64,000 nucleotides of DNA, taken from the NCBI GenBank assembly GCA_020628645.1, contig JAHDES010000005.1, positions 1-64,000 on the forward strand, in the 5' to 3' direction. Source of the DNA: Saprospiraceae bacterium. Lineage in GTDB: Bacteria; Bacteroidota; Bacteroidia; Chitinophagales; Saprospiraceae. The stretch's first letter is position 1; each line of letters begins with the position of its first letter. The notes beneath the pieces are model-generated. The model was not told the origin of the DNA and searched no databases. It was given only the letters and a program-made list of their open reading frames with translations. This document shows, in pieces, positions 16,305 through 25,071 of the stretch. Position numbers and translations under genes: made by a program.

Positions 16305-17807
16305 ATGAAAAAATCACGTATTTGGTGGATTATTGGACTTATGTCTTTTGCATTAATTGGTAGTATGTTGCTTCAATTTTATTGGATTACTGAATCTGTA
16401 CAATTGACACAGAAGCAATTTGACCGAAATGTAAAATCTGCATTGAGTAAAATACGTGATCGTGTAGAAGTATTTGATGAACAACAGTATACGGGTATTT
16501 TAGATGATAATAATTTTATTCAAGTAGATTTAGCGTATAAAATTCAATCTCAATCGAATGGACAATTAGTGAGTACGACAGAAGAAATACAAGCTAAAAT
16601 TCATGAAAATGAGTGTATGTGTGCGGCTTGTGTTTCAGAACGAAATCAACGAAACCAAAAATTAATTTATCGTATTGAACGCGAACGTTTGGAGCGCGTT
16701 TTAGGGAAAAAACCTTTAGCAAGTCGCCTTCCTCAACTGGAAGATTTACAGGGATTGATTGAGCAAGAATTGAAAAATAGGGGGGTCTATTTAGATTTTG
16801 ATTATGGAGTCTATTCGGTAAGAGATAAAGGTTTTATTATTCAAAATGGAAATTATCTCATTACTGATTTTGGTCAAGAAAGTCAGCCTTTAGCAAACGA
16901 TCGTTTGTTTAATTCAAAATTTAATATTCCTATTTTTGATCAAGATGGGCAAGAATCTTCTGGTTTATTAATGGTTCATTTTGCAGGATTGGCAACGGCA
17001 GTTTGGAAATCAGCTTGGCCCCAAATGTTGGCAGCTATCATATTTACAGGTTTGACGCTTTTCTGTTTTATTTATACGATACAAGTGATTTTTAGACAGA
17101 AGAAATTATCTATGATGAAGACCGACTTCATCAATAATATGACGCATGAGTTCAAAACCCCTATTGCTACAATTTCTTTGGCAGCAGATTCGATTACTAG
17201 TCCTATGATTGCTGGAAAAGTAGATAAAGTGAATCGTTTTGCAGATATTATCAAACAGGAAAATAAACGCATGTTGAGCCAAGTGGAGAAAGTGCTTCAA
17301 ATGGCAAAACTGGATCGAGAGGATAAGAAATTGAAAATCACCAATGTGAATTTAAATCAAACTATTACTGATGCTGTTGGTAATACTAACTTACAAGTGG
17401 AAAAACGAGGCGGATTGATTACAATGGATTTAAAAGCAACGGATTATACGATAGAAGCAGATCAAACTCACATCTCCAATATTGTCCATAATTTATTGGA
17501 TAATGCTAATAAATATTCTCCTGATGCTCCTGAAATTAAGGTGTCAACCCTGAATAAATCAGGTGGTGTAGAAATTACTATAACAGACAAAGGGCTTGGT
17601 ATGACCAAAGAAGCACGGCGCCATATTTTTGATAAATTTTATCGTGTGCATACAGGGAATCGTCATGATGTGAAGGGTTTTGGATTGGGATTGAGTTATG
17701 TGAAAGCGATGGTAGATGCGCATAATGGACAGATCAATGTAAAAAGTGAACTTGGGAAGGGGAGTAGTTTTATTTTATTTTTCCCAAAAAAGTATGTACA
17801 AAATTAA
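16305..17807 (+). CDS. Membrane sensor histidine kinase (RprX-like)
   Basis: About 500 residues. Membrane segment 1 at residues 8-28, a periplasmic sensor region to about 225 with CMCAAC near residue 105 (possible redox or metal site), membrane segment 2 at about 232-255, then HisKA with phospho-acceptor H281 (NMTHEFKTPIATISLAADSI) and HATPase_c with the N box (NIVHNLLDNANKYS), DKGLGM and GFGLGLSY. No HAMP domain is present. The family phosphorylates a paired OmpR-type regulator; the one 338 bases downstream is the obvious partner. The architecture is like RprX of Bacteroides. ATG 16305 gives a classical membrane start; an upstream GTG would precede the predicted promoter. Confidence 0.92.
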   Translation: MKKSRIWWIIGLMSFALIGSMLLQFYWITESVQLTQKQFDRNVKSALSKIRDRVEVFDEQQYTGILDDNNFIQVDLAYKIQSQSNGQLVSTTEEIQAKIHENECMCAACVSERNQRNQKLIYRIERERLERVLGKKPLASRLPQLEDLQGLIEQELKNRGVYLDFDYGVYSVRDKGFIIQNGNYLITDFGQESQPLANDRLFNSKFNIPIFDQDGQESSGLLMVHFAGLATAVWKSAWPQMLAAIIFTGLTLFCFIYTIQVIFRQKKLSMMKTDFINNMTHEFKTPIATISLAADSITSPMIAGKVDKVNRFADIIKQENKRMLSQVEKVLQMAKLDREDKKLKITNVNLNQTITDAVGNTNLQVEKRGGLITMDLKATDYTIEADQTHISNIVHNLLDNANKYSPDAPEIKVSTLNKSGGVEITITDKGLGMTKEARRHIFDKFYRVHTGNRHDVKGFGLGLSYVKAMVDAHNGQINVKSELGKGSSFILFFPKKYVQN

Positions 17808-17935
17808 TTGTATATTAATTTAGATTTCTTGTAAAATCGCTTACATTTGTTAAAATTGTAATGCGTCTGAAATGACTTCCCTTTTTTGATACTAGCTTTT
17901 CTTAACATTTTTATGTAATATTGAAATGTTGTACA

Positions 17936-17980
17936 CGATCAAAAATAAATGATAATTTATTTTTTATTTATCTTTGATCG
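17936..17980 (+). promoter_or_regulatory. Hairpin and possible promoter between kinase and regulator genes
   Basis: CGATCAAA (17936-17943) pairs with TTTGATCG (17973-17980) and AATAAAT pairs with ATTTATT inside. TATCTTTG at 17969-17976, matching the -7 consensus, overlaps the right arm; TACATTTG at 17842-17849 is another candidate. The regulator may therefore have its own promoter apart from the kinase. The remaining 17808-18145 spacer has no gene. Confidence 0.4.
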
Positions 17981-18145
17981 GTATATATCAATGTAGAATA
18001 ATTTTTGTTAATAAACCTAATAATTATTATACTATACATCGAGTATAATATTTAAAATACCCTGGCTATACCATATCCTAATTTCTGACGTTATAGGAGT
18101 AACTGATCGAAATGAAATTGCGTAAAGCATAATAAAACCTACTAC

Positions 18146-18871
18146 ATGACAAATCATAAAATTTTACTTGTTGAAGACGATCCGAATTTCGGTGATGTAC
18201 TACGATCTTATCTCGAAATGAATGAGTATGAGGTGACTTTGGCTCGAGATGGCGCCGAAGGATGGGAAAAATATAAGAAAGGAGATTTTGATTTGCTCAT
18301 CTTTGATGTTATGATGCCTAAGAAAGATGGGTTTACTTTAGCCAAAGAAGTGCGCGAACGTGATACGGAAGTGCCAATTATCTTTTTGACGGCTAAAACA
18401 ATGAAGGAAGATGTATTGCAAGGCTTCAAAATTGGAGCAGATGATTACATCAGTAAACCATTCAATTCAGAAGAACTTTTATATCGTATTCAAGCGATCA
18501 TGAAGCGCCGTCAAGGTAAACCTGATCCGCGTGAAGAGGTAAAAGAATTTCATATCGGACAATATCATTTTAATTATCCACTTCGTATTTTGAGTATGAC
18601 TAACTCGGAAAGCGGAGAAGTAGAAAAAGAAAAACTATCCCCCAAAGAAGCTCAATTGCTTCGGATGTTTTGTATGTATATGAATGATATTTTGCCTCGT
18701 TCGGAAGCATTGACAAAGATTTGGGGAGAAGATAATTACTTCACGGCTCGTTCTATGGATGTGTTCGTTACGAAATTGCGGAAATATCTGAAAAAAGACG
18801 AAAATATTGAAATCGTCAATATTCATGGAAATGGATTTCAATTATTAGTTCGTTCAGAGGAAGAAGTGTAG
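18146..18871 (+). CDS. rprY: OmpR-family response regulator (RprY-like)
   Basis: 241 residues. Receiver domain with acidic pocket E10-D11-D12, phospho-acceptor D54 (LLIFDVMMPKKDG), T82 and K104 (YISKPF). Winged-helix DNA-binding domain in residues about 135-235, with LSPKEAQLLRMFCMYMNDIL and RSMDVFVTKLRKYLKKD (recognition helix). It is a transcription regulator most similar in layout to RprY of Bacteroides. It follows its probable sensor kinase. The gene name is by family resemblance, so the regulon should not be inferred from it. Confidence 0.9.
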   Translation: MTNHKILLVEDDPNFGDVLRSYLEMNEYEVTLARDGAEGWEKYKKGDFDLLIFDVMMPKKDGFTLAKEVRERDTEVPIIFLTAKTMKEDVLQGFKIGADDYISKPFNSEELLYRIQAIMKRRQGKPDPREEVKEFHIGQYHFNYPLRILSMTNSESGEVEKEKLSPKEAQLLRMFCMYMNDILPRSEALTKIWGEDNYFTARSMDVFVTKLRKYLKKDENIEIVNIHGNGFQLLVRSEEEV

Positions 18872-18920
18872 TAATCTTTCGAGCTAGTGCTTAGGGCGAA
18901 TAGTTGCTCCTTCTACTATA

Positions 18921-18968
18921 AAAAATAGCCAAGATTCAATTATTTTGAGTCTTGGCTATTTTTTTTTG
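18921..18968 (+). terminator. Intrinsic terminator of the response regulator gene
   Basis: AAAAATAGCCAAGA (18921-18934) pairs with TCTTGGCTATTTTT (18950-18963) and a run of Ts follows. A strong hairpin 50 bases after the stop. Confidence 0.9.
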
Positions 18969-19110
18969 GTTCTTAGACAAAAATTGTGATTACAATGAAA
19001 CCTGCCCGACTTCGTCATTCAGGCGGGCTTCAAAACGCTTGTCTCTCATCCCGACAATTATCGGGAATCGAGTCTTCACATTTTTTGTTCCACACAATTT
19101 GTCTAAGAAC
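18969..19110. mobile_element. MITE-like element with 18/20-bp terminal inverted repeats
   Basis: GTTCTTAGACAAAAATTGTG (18969-18988) is the inverse of the 18-base CACAATTTGTCTAAGAAC (19093-19110), differing only by a two-base bulge. The 142-bp element has inner palindromes: GCCCG/CGGGC (19004-19028) and TCCCGA-CAATTA-TCGGGA (19049-19066). T-rich sequence ending in G flanks both ends. It carries no gene; a 78-residue frame across it has no coding character. This fits a small non-autonomous transposable element beside a terminator. The spacer 19111-19241 shows nothing. Confidence 0.55.
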
Positions 19111-19241
19111 GTTTTTTTTGATAAGTATTAGACAATTTCAAATTTATAAAATACAACTGATTTACAAAAAATGGACTAAACTGTTAAATAGTGAAATCGC
19201 AAGACGACTACAAGTCGGCTAACGACAACATTCAAAAAGAA

Positions 19242-19274
19242 GCCCACTTCATCGCTTTATTGGATGAAGTGGGC
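19242..19274 (-). terminator. Intrinsic terminator of the acidic lipoprotein gene
   Basis: GCCCACTTCATC (19242-19253) pairs with GATGAAGTGGGC (19263-19274) with a 9-nt loop. On the minus strand the stem is followed by TTCTTTTTG. Confidence 0.8.
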
Positions 19275-19324
19275 ATTCTGCATACTATGAATTGAGACCC
19301 TTTTTAAAATGAAAATTTATTCTT

Positions 19325-20308
19325 TTAATCAAAACAAGCATCTAAAACGTCTTCGAGTTCATCTTCACTCATAATCGTCTGCGTCGTTCCATCTTCTATT
19401 AGTGTAATATCGAATGGATAAACTGGATCTGCATCAATATCTTGCTCCCACAAGGCCTCCAAATCTTCATCTGAATTGATGGTTTGGGTGCTGCCATCTT
19501 CTAATTCTACCTCTACTGGATAATTGATGTTGAAGCATTCGCCTAATTCGAAGTCATCTTCATCATCATACTCATCCTCAAAACATTCGTCTAATAGATC
19601 TTCAAAATCGTCTTCATCATTCATAGTGAGGGTGCTTCCATCTTCAATGAGGGTTACATCGAACGGATAAACAGGTTCTGCTTCCACATCTTGCTCCATT
19701 AAAGCCTCTACATCCGCATCTGAGTTAAGCGTTTGCGTCGTTCCATCTTCTAGTATTACATTTACAGGGTAATTAATGTTGAAGCACTCACCTAGTTCAA
19801 AATCATCATCAAAACAATCATCGTCCTCACCGTCTTCGTCTTCATCATCGTCCTCCTCTTCATCATCTTCTTCGCCATCGTCCTCGTCGTCATCTTCATA
19901 ATCACCATAGCAATCCTCCAATATTTCTTCTAAGGCATCTTCATCTGCCACATCAACTTGACTACCATCACTAGCTAATATGACACTTACAGGGAAGTTA
20001 ATTTCAGGTTCTATATCATTGGCTTCCCATTCTAGGATAGCTGCTTCTAATTCTGCATTATCATTTACGGTTAGGGTCGTTCCATCTTCTAGGGTAAAAC
20101 TGACGGGATATACAGGAGTAAAACAATCTTCAAGCGTTTCATCGCCTGTACTAGAAGTTGCTGTTCCAGATAAAGCATTTGCACCACTAGGCAAAACGAT
20201 ATTTTCGGACATCATTTCTTCCATATCTTCTTTTTCACAAGAAGTAAGCGTGATACCTAAAACAAATACAAGAATGAAAGCTGGGAAAACATTTTTCAAT
20301 TTCATCAT
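19325..20308 (-). CDS. Highly acidic lipoprotein with internal repeats
   Basis: 327 residues. Lipoprotein signal: basic start, hydrophobic ILVFVLGITL, then LTSC with the lipidated Cys near residue 24. The mature part has about six related 45-residue units, each with (Y/F)PV-x-(V/F)-x-LEDG(T/S)T-x-T-x-N followed by an acidic helix (DADVEALMEQDVEAE). They occur in pairs ending in Cys (DECFEDEYDD, ELGECFNINYPV). Between units 2 and 3 is a run of about 35 almost pure Asp/Glu. No Pfam family is recognised. It is presumably anchored in the outer membrane; the charge suggests cation binding. It is transcribed separately from the TonB receptor operon upstream. Confidence 0.8.
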   Translation of the reverse strand: MMKLKNVFPAFILVFVLGITLTSCEKEDMEEMMSENIVLPSGANALSGTATSSTGDETLEDCFTPVYPVSFTLEDGTTLTVNDNAELEAAILEWEANDIEPEINFPVSVILASDGSQVDVADEDALEEILEDCYGDYEDDDEDDGEEDDEEEDDDEDEDGEDDDCFDDDFELGECFNINYPVNVILEDGTTQTLNSDADVEALMEQDVEAEPVYPFDVTLIEDGSTLTMNDEDDFEDLLDECFEDEYDDEDDFELGECFNINYPVEVELEDGSTQTINSDEDLEALWEQDIDADPVYPFDITLIEDGTTQTIMSEDELEDVLDACFD

Positions 20309-20376
20309 AATCGAAATTTTATTTTGAGATTAATAATTTGGAAAATGCAATTGGGTTAGTCGGATTTATATAATCT

Positions 20377-20477
20377 AAGTTGCGTATCGTGAGAGAAAAG
20401 AAGGAGAATTTCATAAAATCTGTGATTTTTCTGAAATATGACGCTTTTTCTCTCTTAAAAACGATAAAACGCAACTT
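20377..20477. repeat. Long imperfect stem-loop (~101 nt)
   Basis: Nested pairings: AAGTTGCGT (20377-20385) with ACGCAACTT (20469-20477), ATCG with CGAT, GAGAGAAAAG (20391-20400) with CTTTTTCTCTC (20444-20454), and AATTTCA with TGAAAT. It lies in the gene-free 20309-20634 region, between the end of the TonB receptor gene and the start of the lipoprotein gene on the same strand. It could be an RNA regulatory structure, an mRNA-stabilising 3' end or a small element. Confidence 0.65.
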
Positions 20478-20634
20478 GTATAAAGTATCTATTGCTATTT
20501 CCTTATTTCGATACTAAGACAGGGTGAATGGAGTTTTCCCCTATTCTTTTTGGATTTTTTTTGAAATATTTTTCAGGATAAGGTATAAAATTTTGATTGT
20601 AAGGTAGTTATGGTGAAATCTAAAATCTAAAATA

Positions 20635-23274
20635 CTACTGAAAGCGAAGAGTATAAGAAAAGGAGGGACGAAAACTTAAGCCATAAACTGGAAGATAGGC
20701 TTCATTTCCATTGATGTCAAAATCTAAACGGTAGTAAGCGATATTTTGGCGATTGTATACATTGTACGCACCAATTTTAAAAAGATGAGATAATTTTTTA
20801 GTTCTATATTGATACGATAAGTTTAAATCTAAACGATGATACACTGCTTCATTTCGAAGTGCATTATTTTCATTGATGTTTGTAGGCGTTTCTATTTGTT
20901 CGGGTCCTAAGGGGCGAATTAATTGTCTTGGATTGGGCGAATTAAACACCCAATTTAGTCCTGCTGTGAAACCTTTTCCCCATTTTTGATATAAAAAGAG
21001 CTTGATCTGGTGAGGCTGATCATTGGCATGAGGAAAAGGATTACCATCATTGATACTTGAAAACGTTCGAGTGCTAGAGGTACGTGCATAAGAAAGAAAG
21101 CCTCCATTCCGTTTACCTTCTTGCTGTAAACTCAGTTCAATGCCGCGCGCCTCCCCACTGCCTTCTACTAAGAAAATGTTGAAATCTTCTTCCTCAAAAC
21201 TAAAATCTTGTGGATAACTGTATAAATGCTGCATTTGCTTGGCGTAAGCATCTATTTTTAGCTGCAAACTTGGACGAATTTGATAGTGCATGCCCAATTC
21301 TACTTGCCAAGCTGTTTCAGGAAGTAAATCATTATTAGAAGGAATCCACAAATCATTGGGTAAACGAACCGTATTATTGGATACCAAATGAAGATATTGT
21401 ACCATTCGATTGATAGATGTGTGAAAACGCACCTTCTTATTCGCTTGATAATGAATAGAAAGCCGTGGTTCTAGAAGGGTATAATCTTGTTGTTCTTCTT
21501 GAAAAAAATTACTGAGGCGTAGTCCTAAATTAAAGTGCCATTTATCCTTTATATTAATTTGATCTTCTACATACAAATAACTTTCTATGGCTTCTATTTC
21601 CACCTCTTCTTCTAGGGCTTGTAATTCAGAAATGGTGTAGTCATCATCATCGCCTATGGCTTCATCTTCTATATCTCGATAGACGATTTTGGGAATGAAA
21701 GAACGAAAAGAAAAACCGCCCCCAAACCGAAAACGATGAATTGGATTCGGAAGATAATCTAGGTCGATTTTCAAGCCAATATCTTCATTTTGAGATTGAT
21801 TAGAAAGGTAAAATATATCTTCCAAGGGAAAATCTCCAAATTGATCGAGCTCTCCTCGCAACTCTTCTAAAACGGTGTATTCATAATCAAATAAGCTGTA
21901 CGTCAAGGTGGTATTGGAAAATAATTTATCTGAAAAGAGGTGATTCCAACGCAAAGAAAAAATGGTATTCGACCAATTTAAAATGACATCTTCTTCTATG
22001 GAGAATTCTTCCTCTTCTTCTTCATCTAGCTCTTCTGATTCAATTGAGCTTTCCATAAAATCGGCTCCTCGATAAAAACTAAGATAAACGCGATCTTTTT
22101 GAGAAAGCGTATAATTAATTTTGGCATTAAAATCTTGAAAACTAGTGGTGATTTCTTCGGTATTATTGGAAAAATAAGTGCGTTTGAAAAAGGGATTGAG
22201 AAATAAACCCGTATGTGAACTTCTTCCAGCAAGCAAAATAGCTCCTTTCTCCTTTTGAATAGGCCCTTCAATTAGGGCATTCGCCGAAACTAAATTCATA
22301 CCTAGATGCCCTGTCCAACGATATTGATTGCCTTCTCTCGTTCGTATATCAAAAACGGAAGCTAAACGCCCTCCATATCGCGCTGGAAAATTACCCTTAT
22401 AAATGTTGGCAGAACGAATCGTGTGTTGATTATAAATTGAAAAAGCTCCCATCAAGTGATAAGGAATATAAACCGTTACTCCATCTAATAGCATCAAATT
22501 ATGTCCACTATTGCCACCCCGAACAAAAATTCCACCCAATCCATCTACTCCTGATTGAATACCTGGTAGCAATTGTGCGGTACGAATAGGATCTGCTTCT
22601 CCACCAAGACTTGGACTAATACGAACGAGTTCATTACTTAATCGTTGTGCAGATTGTTGTGCATTTTGTTTTAAAAATAACGTATTCTTTTCTTCATCTT
22701 CTACAATGACTTCTGCTAAAGTAAGCGCATTGGAAAGCTGTATGTTTTCGCTTATGTTATTCGATAAATTAATCGTTTTTGATAAGGATTCACATCCTAA
22801 ATAGCTGAATTCTAGATTTATAACTCCTTTTGGTAAACTCAAACTGTAAAAACCATATTCATTGGTGTAGGTGCCTTTTTGATGAGTAGAACAATATACT
22901 GTAGCAGAGATGAGTCGTTCGCCAGTATCTTTGTCTTCAATATAGCCACTAATCGTAAAAGTTTGTTTTTTTGCTGGGAAAAGTAGAATTCTTCCATTAC
23001 GATTTTTAAAATCAATTCCTGTATTATGAAGCAATTCATTGAGAATCCATTCGATAGATTGATTGTTATAATTAGCAGTAATTGGGTCACTTGTTTGAAA
23101 AAAACGTTTGCTAAAAGCAATATTCAAATTAGTTTGTTCTGCTAGTTGTGTTAACGCTTTTTCTATAGGGATATTAGTCGCAAAAAAATCAATTTTTTGG
23201 TTTAATTCCTTTTGTGCGTTTAGGATTTGTACGAACAAAAAAAAGAATGAAATAAATAGAATTCGTAAGGTCAT
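20635..23274 (-). CDS. TonB-dependent outer-membrane receptor with STN signalling domain
   Basis: 879 residues. Signal peptide 1-20, an STN/secretin-like domain at about 25-105 (KIDFFATNIPIEKALTQLAE) that contacts the anti-sigma factor, a carboxypeptidase-regulatory-like domain at about 107-190 (TISGYIEDKDTGERLISATV), a plug at about 215-320 (LPGIQSGVDGLGGIFVRGGN) and a C-terminal barrel. It takes up a ligand through TonB energy and signals inwards, as FecA does. There is no SusD partner, so the substrate may be a siderophore or other small compound. It begins 5 bases after the FecR-like stop, so it is translationally coupled to the sigma operon. An acidic loop around DEEEEEEFSIEEDV is unusual. 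Confidence 0.93.
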   Translation of the reverse strand: MTLRILFISFFFLFVQILNAQKELNQKIDFFATNIPIEKALTQLAEQTNLNIAFSKRFFQTSDPITANYNNQSIEWILNELLHNTGIDFKNRNGRILLFPAKKQTFTISGYIEDKDTGERLISATVYCSTHQKGTYTNEYGFYSLSLPKGVINLEFSYLGCESLSKTINLSNNISENIQLSNALTLAEVIVEDEEKNTLFLKQNAQQSAQRLSNELVRISPSLGGEADPIRTAQLLPGIQSGVDGLGGIFVRGGNSGHNLMLLDGVTVYIPYHLMGAFSIYNQHTIRSANIYKGNFPARYGGRLASVFDIRTREGNQYRWTGHLGMNLVSANALIEGPIQKEKGAILLAGRSSHTGLFLNPFFKRTYFSNNTEEITTSFQDFNAKINYTLSQKDRVYLSFYRGADFMESSIESEELDEEEEEEFSIEEDVILNWSNTIFSLRWNHLFSDKLFSNTTLTYSLFDYEYTVLEELRGELDQFGDFPLEDIFYLSNQSQNEDIGLKIDLDYLPNPIHRFRFGGGFSFRSFIPKIVYRDIEDEAIGDDDDYTISELQALEEEVEIEAIESYLYVEDQINIKDKWHFNLGLRLSNFFQEEQQDYTLLEPRLSIHYQANKKVRFHTSINRMVQYLHLVSNNTVRLPNDLWIPSNNDLLPETAWQVELGMHYQIRPSLQLKIDAYAKQMQHLYSYPQDFSFEEEDFNIFLVEGSGEARGIELSLQQEGKRNGGFLSYARTSSTRTFSSINDGNPFPHANDQPHQIKLFLYQKWGKGFTAGLNWVFNSPNPRQLIRPLGPEQIETPTNINENNALRNEAVYHRLDLNLSYQYRTKKLSHLFKIGAYNVYNRQNIAYYRLDFDINGNEAYLPVYGLSFRPSFSYTLRFQ

Positions 23275-23279
23275 TTTTT

Positions 23280-24326
23280 TTAATTACAAGAACTCCCTTT
23301 AATAAGATATTGAGTTGGTGAGTGTTGAATGACTTGAGCCTGAAACACTTCTTTTATTTCATCTAAAATTATGCTAATTTGTTCATTATCATAAGAAGCA
23401 GTAAATGGACAATCTACCATATTATTACTTAAAAATACCTGTAGACCATAAAATTTATTAATTTGTGCTACGACTTCTTCGATTGGAGTATCTTCAAATA
23501 CTAATTTCTTGGAATGCCAAGCGGAGTCATTAGTATATTGTTTCCCTAAATTGGTTACGGCACCTGTTCTAGTTGTTGACATGCCTTTTTCTAGTTTATT
23601 AAGAATGGTATGTCGTTTTGATCCACGTTGACGTAATTCAACTTTACCACTTTCCACATAAACTTCTATTTCGTCCATTTTTGTAATATTAACATTAAAA
23701 CTAGTTCCTAAGACCGTTACCAATTCATAATCCGTTTGAACTATGAAAGGATGATTTTTATCGTGGGATACTTCAAAGAAGGTTTCTCCTCTTTTTAATT
23801 TGACTAAACGTTGCTCCTTGTCAAACTCTTTTGGGTAATGTAATTCTGTATTTGCATTTAAATGAACGACTGATTGATCAGGAAGCGTGAAGGTTTCTGG
23901 AGAGTCGGTGGTAGTATACATTAACCAATCCAATACTTCATTATTTGCCATGGGTTTATTTGGCTCATTCGTATCGCTCAATATAAAAAAAGCGGCGGCT
24001 AATAATAAGAGGCTAGCTGCTATAGCTAACCATCTAAAATTGGAGCGTTTTGGAGGATTGATTGAAACAACTTTAGGAGCAGTTTCTTTTTGATTTGGTT
24101 CTTCCTCCTCCATTTTTGATTCCAAGAAGGAGAATTCTTCCTCTAAATCAACATCAACGGTAGCTTTAAGGGAGTCGCTTTTATTCCAAACCGTTTCAAT
24201 GCCAAGAGCAGTGATGCGATTAGCAGGAGCAGCTTCAAGCCAAGCGTCCAGCTTTTCTTTTTCTGGAGGGGAGATGGTGCCTTCCAGTTTTTTATAAATG
24301 AGTTCTATGTAAAAATCTTCTTTCAT
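23280..24326 (-). CDS. FecR-family anti-sigma factor
   Basis: 348 residues: a cytoplasmic N-terminal part (about 1-90) that should bind the ECF sigma factor, a single membrane helix at about 97-116 (WLAIAASLLLLAAAFFIL), and a periplasmic FecR domain (about 140-240; FTLPDQSVVHLNANTELHYP, KRGETFFEVSHDKNHPFIV) followed by the DUF4974 C-terminal module (FEDTPIEEVVAQINKFYGLQ). It holds the sigma factor inactive until the receptor's STN domain signals. It sits between the sigma gene and the TonB receptor gene. Confidence 0.93.
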   Translation of the reverse strand: MKEDFYIELIYKKLEGTISPPEKEKLDAWLEAAPANRITALGIETVWNKSDSLKATVDVDLEEEFSFLESKMEEEEPNQKETAPKVVSINPPKRSNFRWLAIAASLLLLAAAFFILSDTNEPNKPMANNEVLDWLMYTTTDSPETFTLPDQSVVHLNANTELHYPKEFDKEQRLVKLKRGETFFEVSHDKNHPFIVQTDYELVTVLGTSFNVNITKMDEIEVYVESGKVELRQRGSKRHTILNKLEKGMSTTRTGAVTNLGKQYTNDSAWHSKKLVFEDTPIEEVVAQINKFYGLQVFLSNNMVDCPFTASYDNEQISIILDEIKEVFQAQVIQHSPTQYLIKGSSCN

Positions 24327-24390
24327 TTAGCTGAATTTTAATTTTTTAGAGAATTATTCGGTATCAAGACAAGATAAACCAAAAAATCCC

Positions 24391-24957
24391 CTATGTGGAG
24401 TCTTTCTTTTCTTCTAAAAAAGGACGAATTGCTTTTTGTAAGACCTTCAAGGCTTTGGTAATTTGATTCTCCACCGTTTTGGGTGAAATATCAAGTTGTT
24501 GCGCAATCTCTTTGAGCGAATAACCTTCTAAACGTTTCATAATGAATATAGTACGACAACGATCTGGTAAAGTATCTAGTGCGCGTTTCATGGCAGTTTC
24601 TATATCTTGAGCTGCCAATTTTTCATTGGCAGAATTTTCTGTACTTGATAAATGAATCACATGAGATTCATCCACTACATTTTTTTTTGCTTTAATAAAG
24701 TTTAAGGAACGATTAATGACGGCGCGTTTAAGATAAGCCCCTACAGACGTTTGAATTGTTAAGTTCTCCCGTTTTTTCCAGATTTGAAGAAATACTTCTT
24801 GTGTTACATCTTTTGCACTATTGATATCTTTTAGCATGTTAATAGCTGTACCTAATAACTCTTTATAGTATCGATCAAAAAGAGTACGAAAAGCGGTACG
24901 ATCCCCTTTTTGAATGTGTTGAATCAGTTGTTCGTCGGTCAGTATTACTTCGTCCAT
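24391..24957 (-). CDS. ECF RNA polymerase sigma factor (FecI-like)
   Basis: 188 residues. Region 2 at about 15-85 (AFRTLFDRYYKELLGTAINM, AKDVTQEVFLQIWKKRENL) and region 4 at about 120-175 (LPDRCRTIFIMKRLEGYSLK, EIAQQLDISPKTVENQI) with the usual helix-turn-helix. It belongs to the large Bacteroidota group of ECF factors controlling TonB-receptor genes. It is the first gene of the sigma/anti-sigma/receptor operon and probably activates it. A good TAnnTTTG promoter upstream is not evident, as expected if it is self-regulated. Confidence 0.94.
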   Translation of the reverse strand: MDEVILTDEQLIQHIQKGDRTAFRTLFDRYYKELLGTAINMLKDINSAKDVTQEVFLQIWKKRENLTIQTSVGAYLKRAVINRSLNFIKAKKNVVDESHVIHLSSTENSANEKLAAQDIETAMKRALDTLPDRCRTIFIMKRLEGYSLKEIAQQLDISPKTVENQITKALKVLQKAIRPFLEEKKDST

Positions 24958-25071
24958 AAAAGGTGTGCTGATTTTATCTGACCAATATACGAATTTGAGG
25001 TAGGGGATTATTGTATCCTAGCTATTTCTTTTTAGAAAAAAAACTTAAAACCTTTATGAACAGCTATATTT

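Noticed and set aside
18986-19222. 78-codon plus-strand frame
   Set aside because: It runs through the MITE-like palindromes, has a biased composition and no domain.
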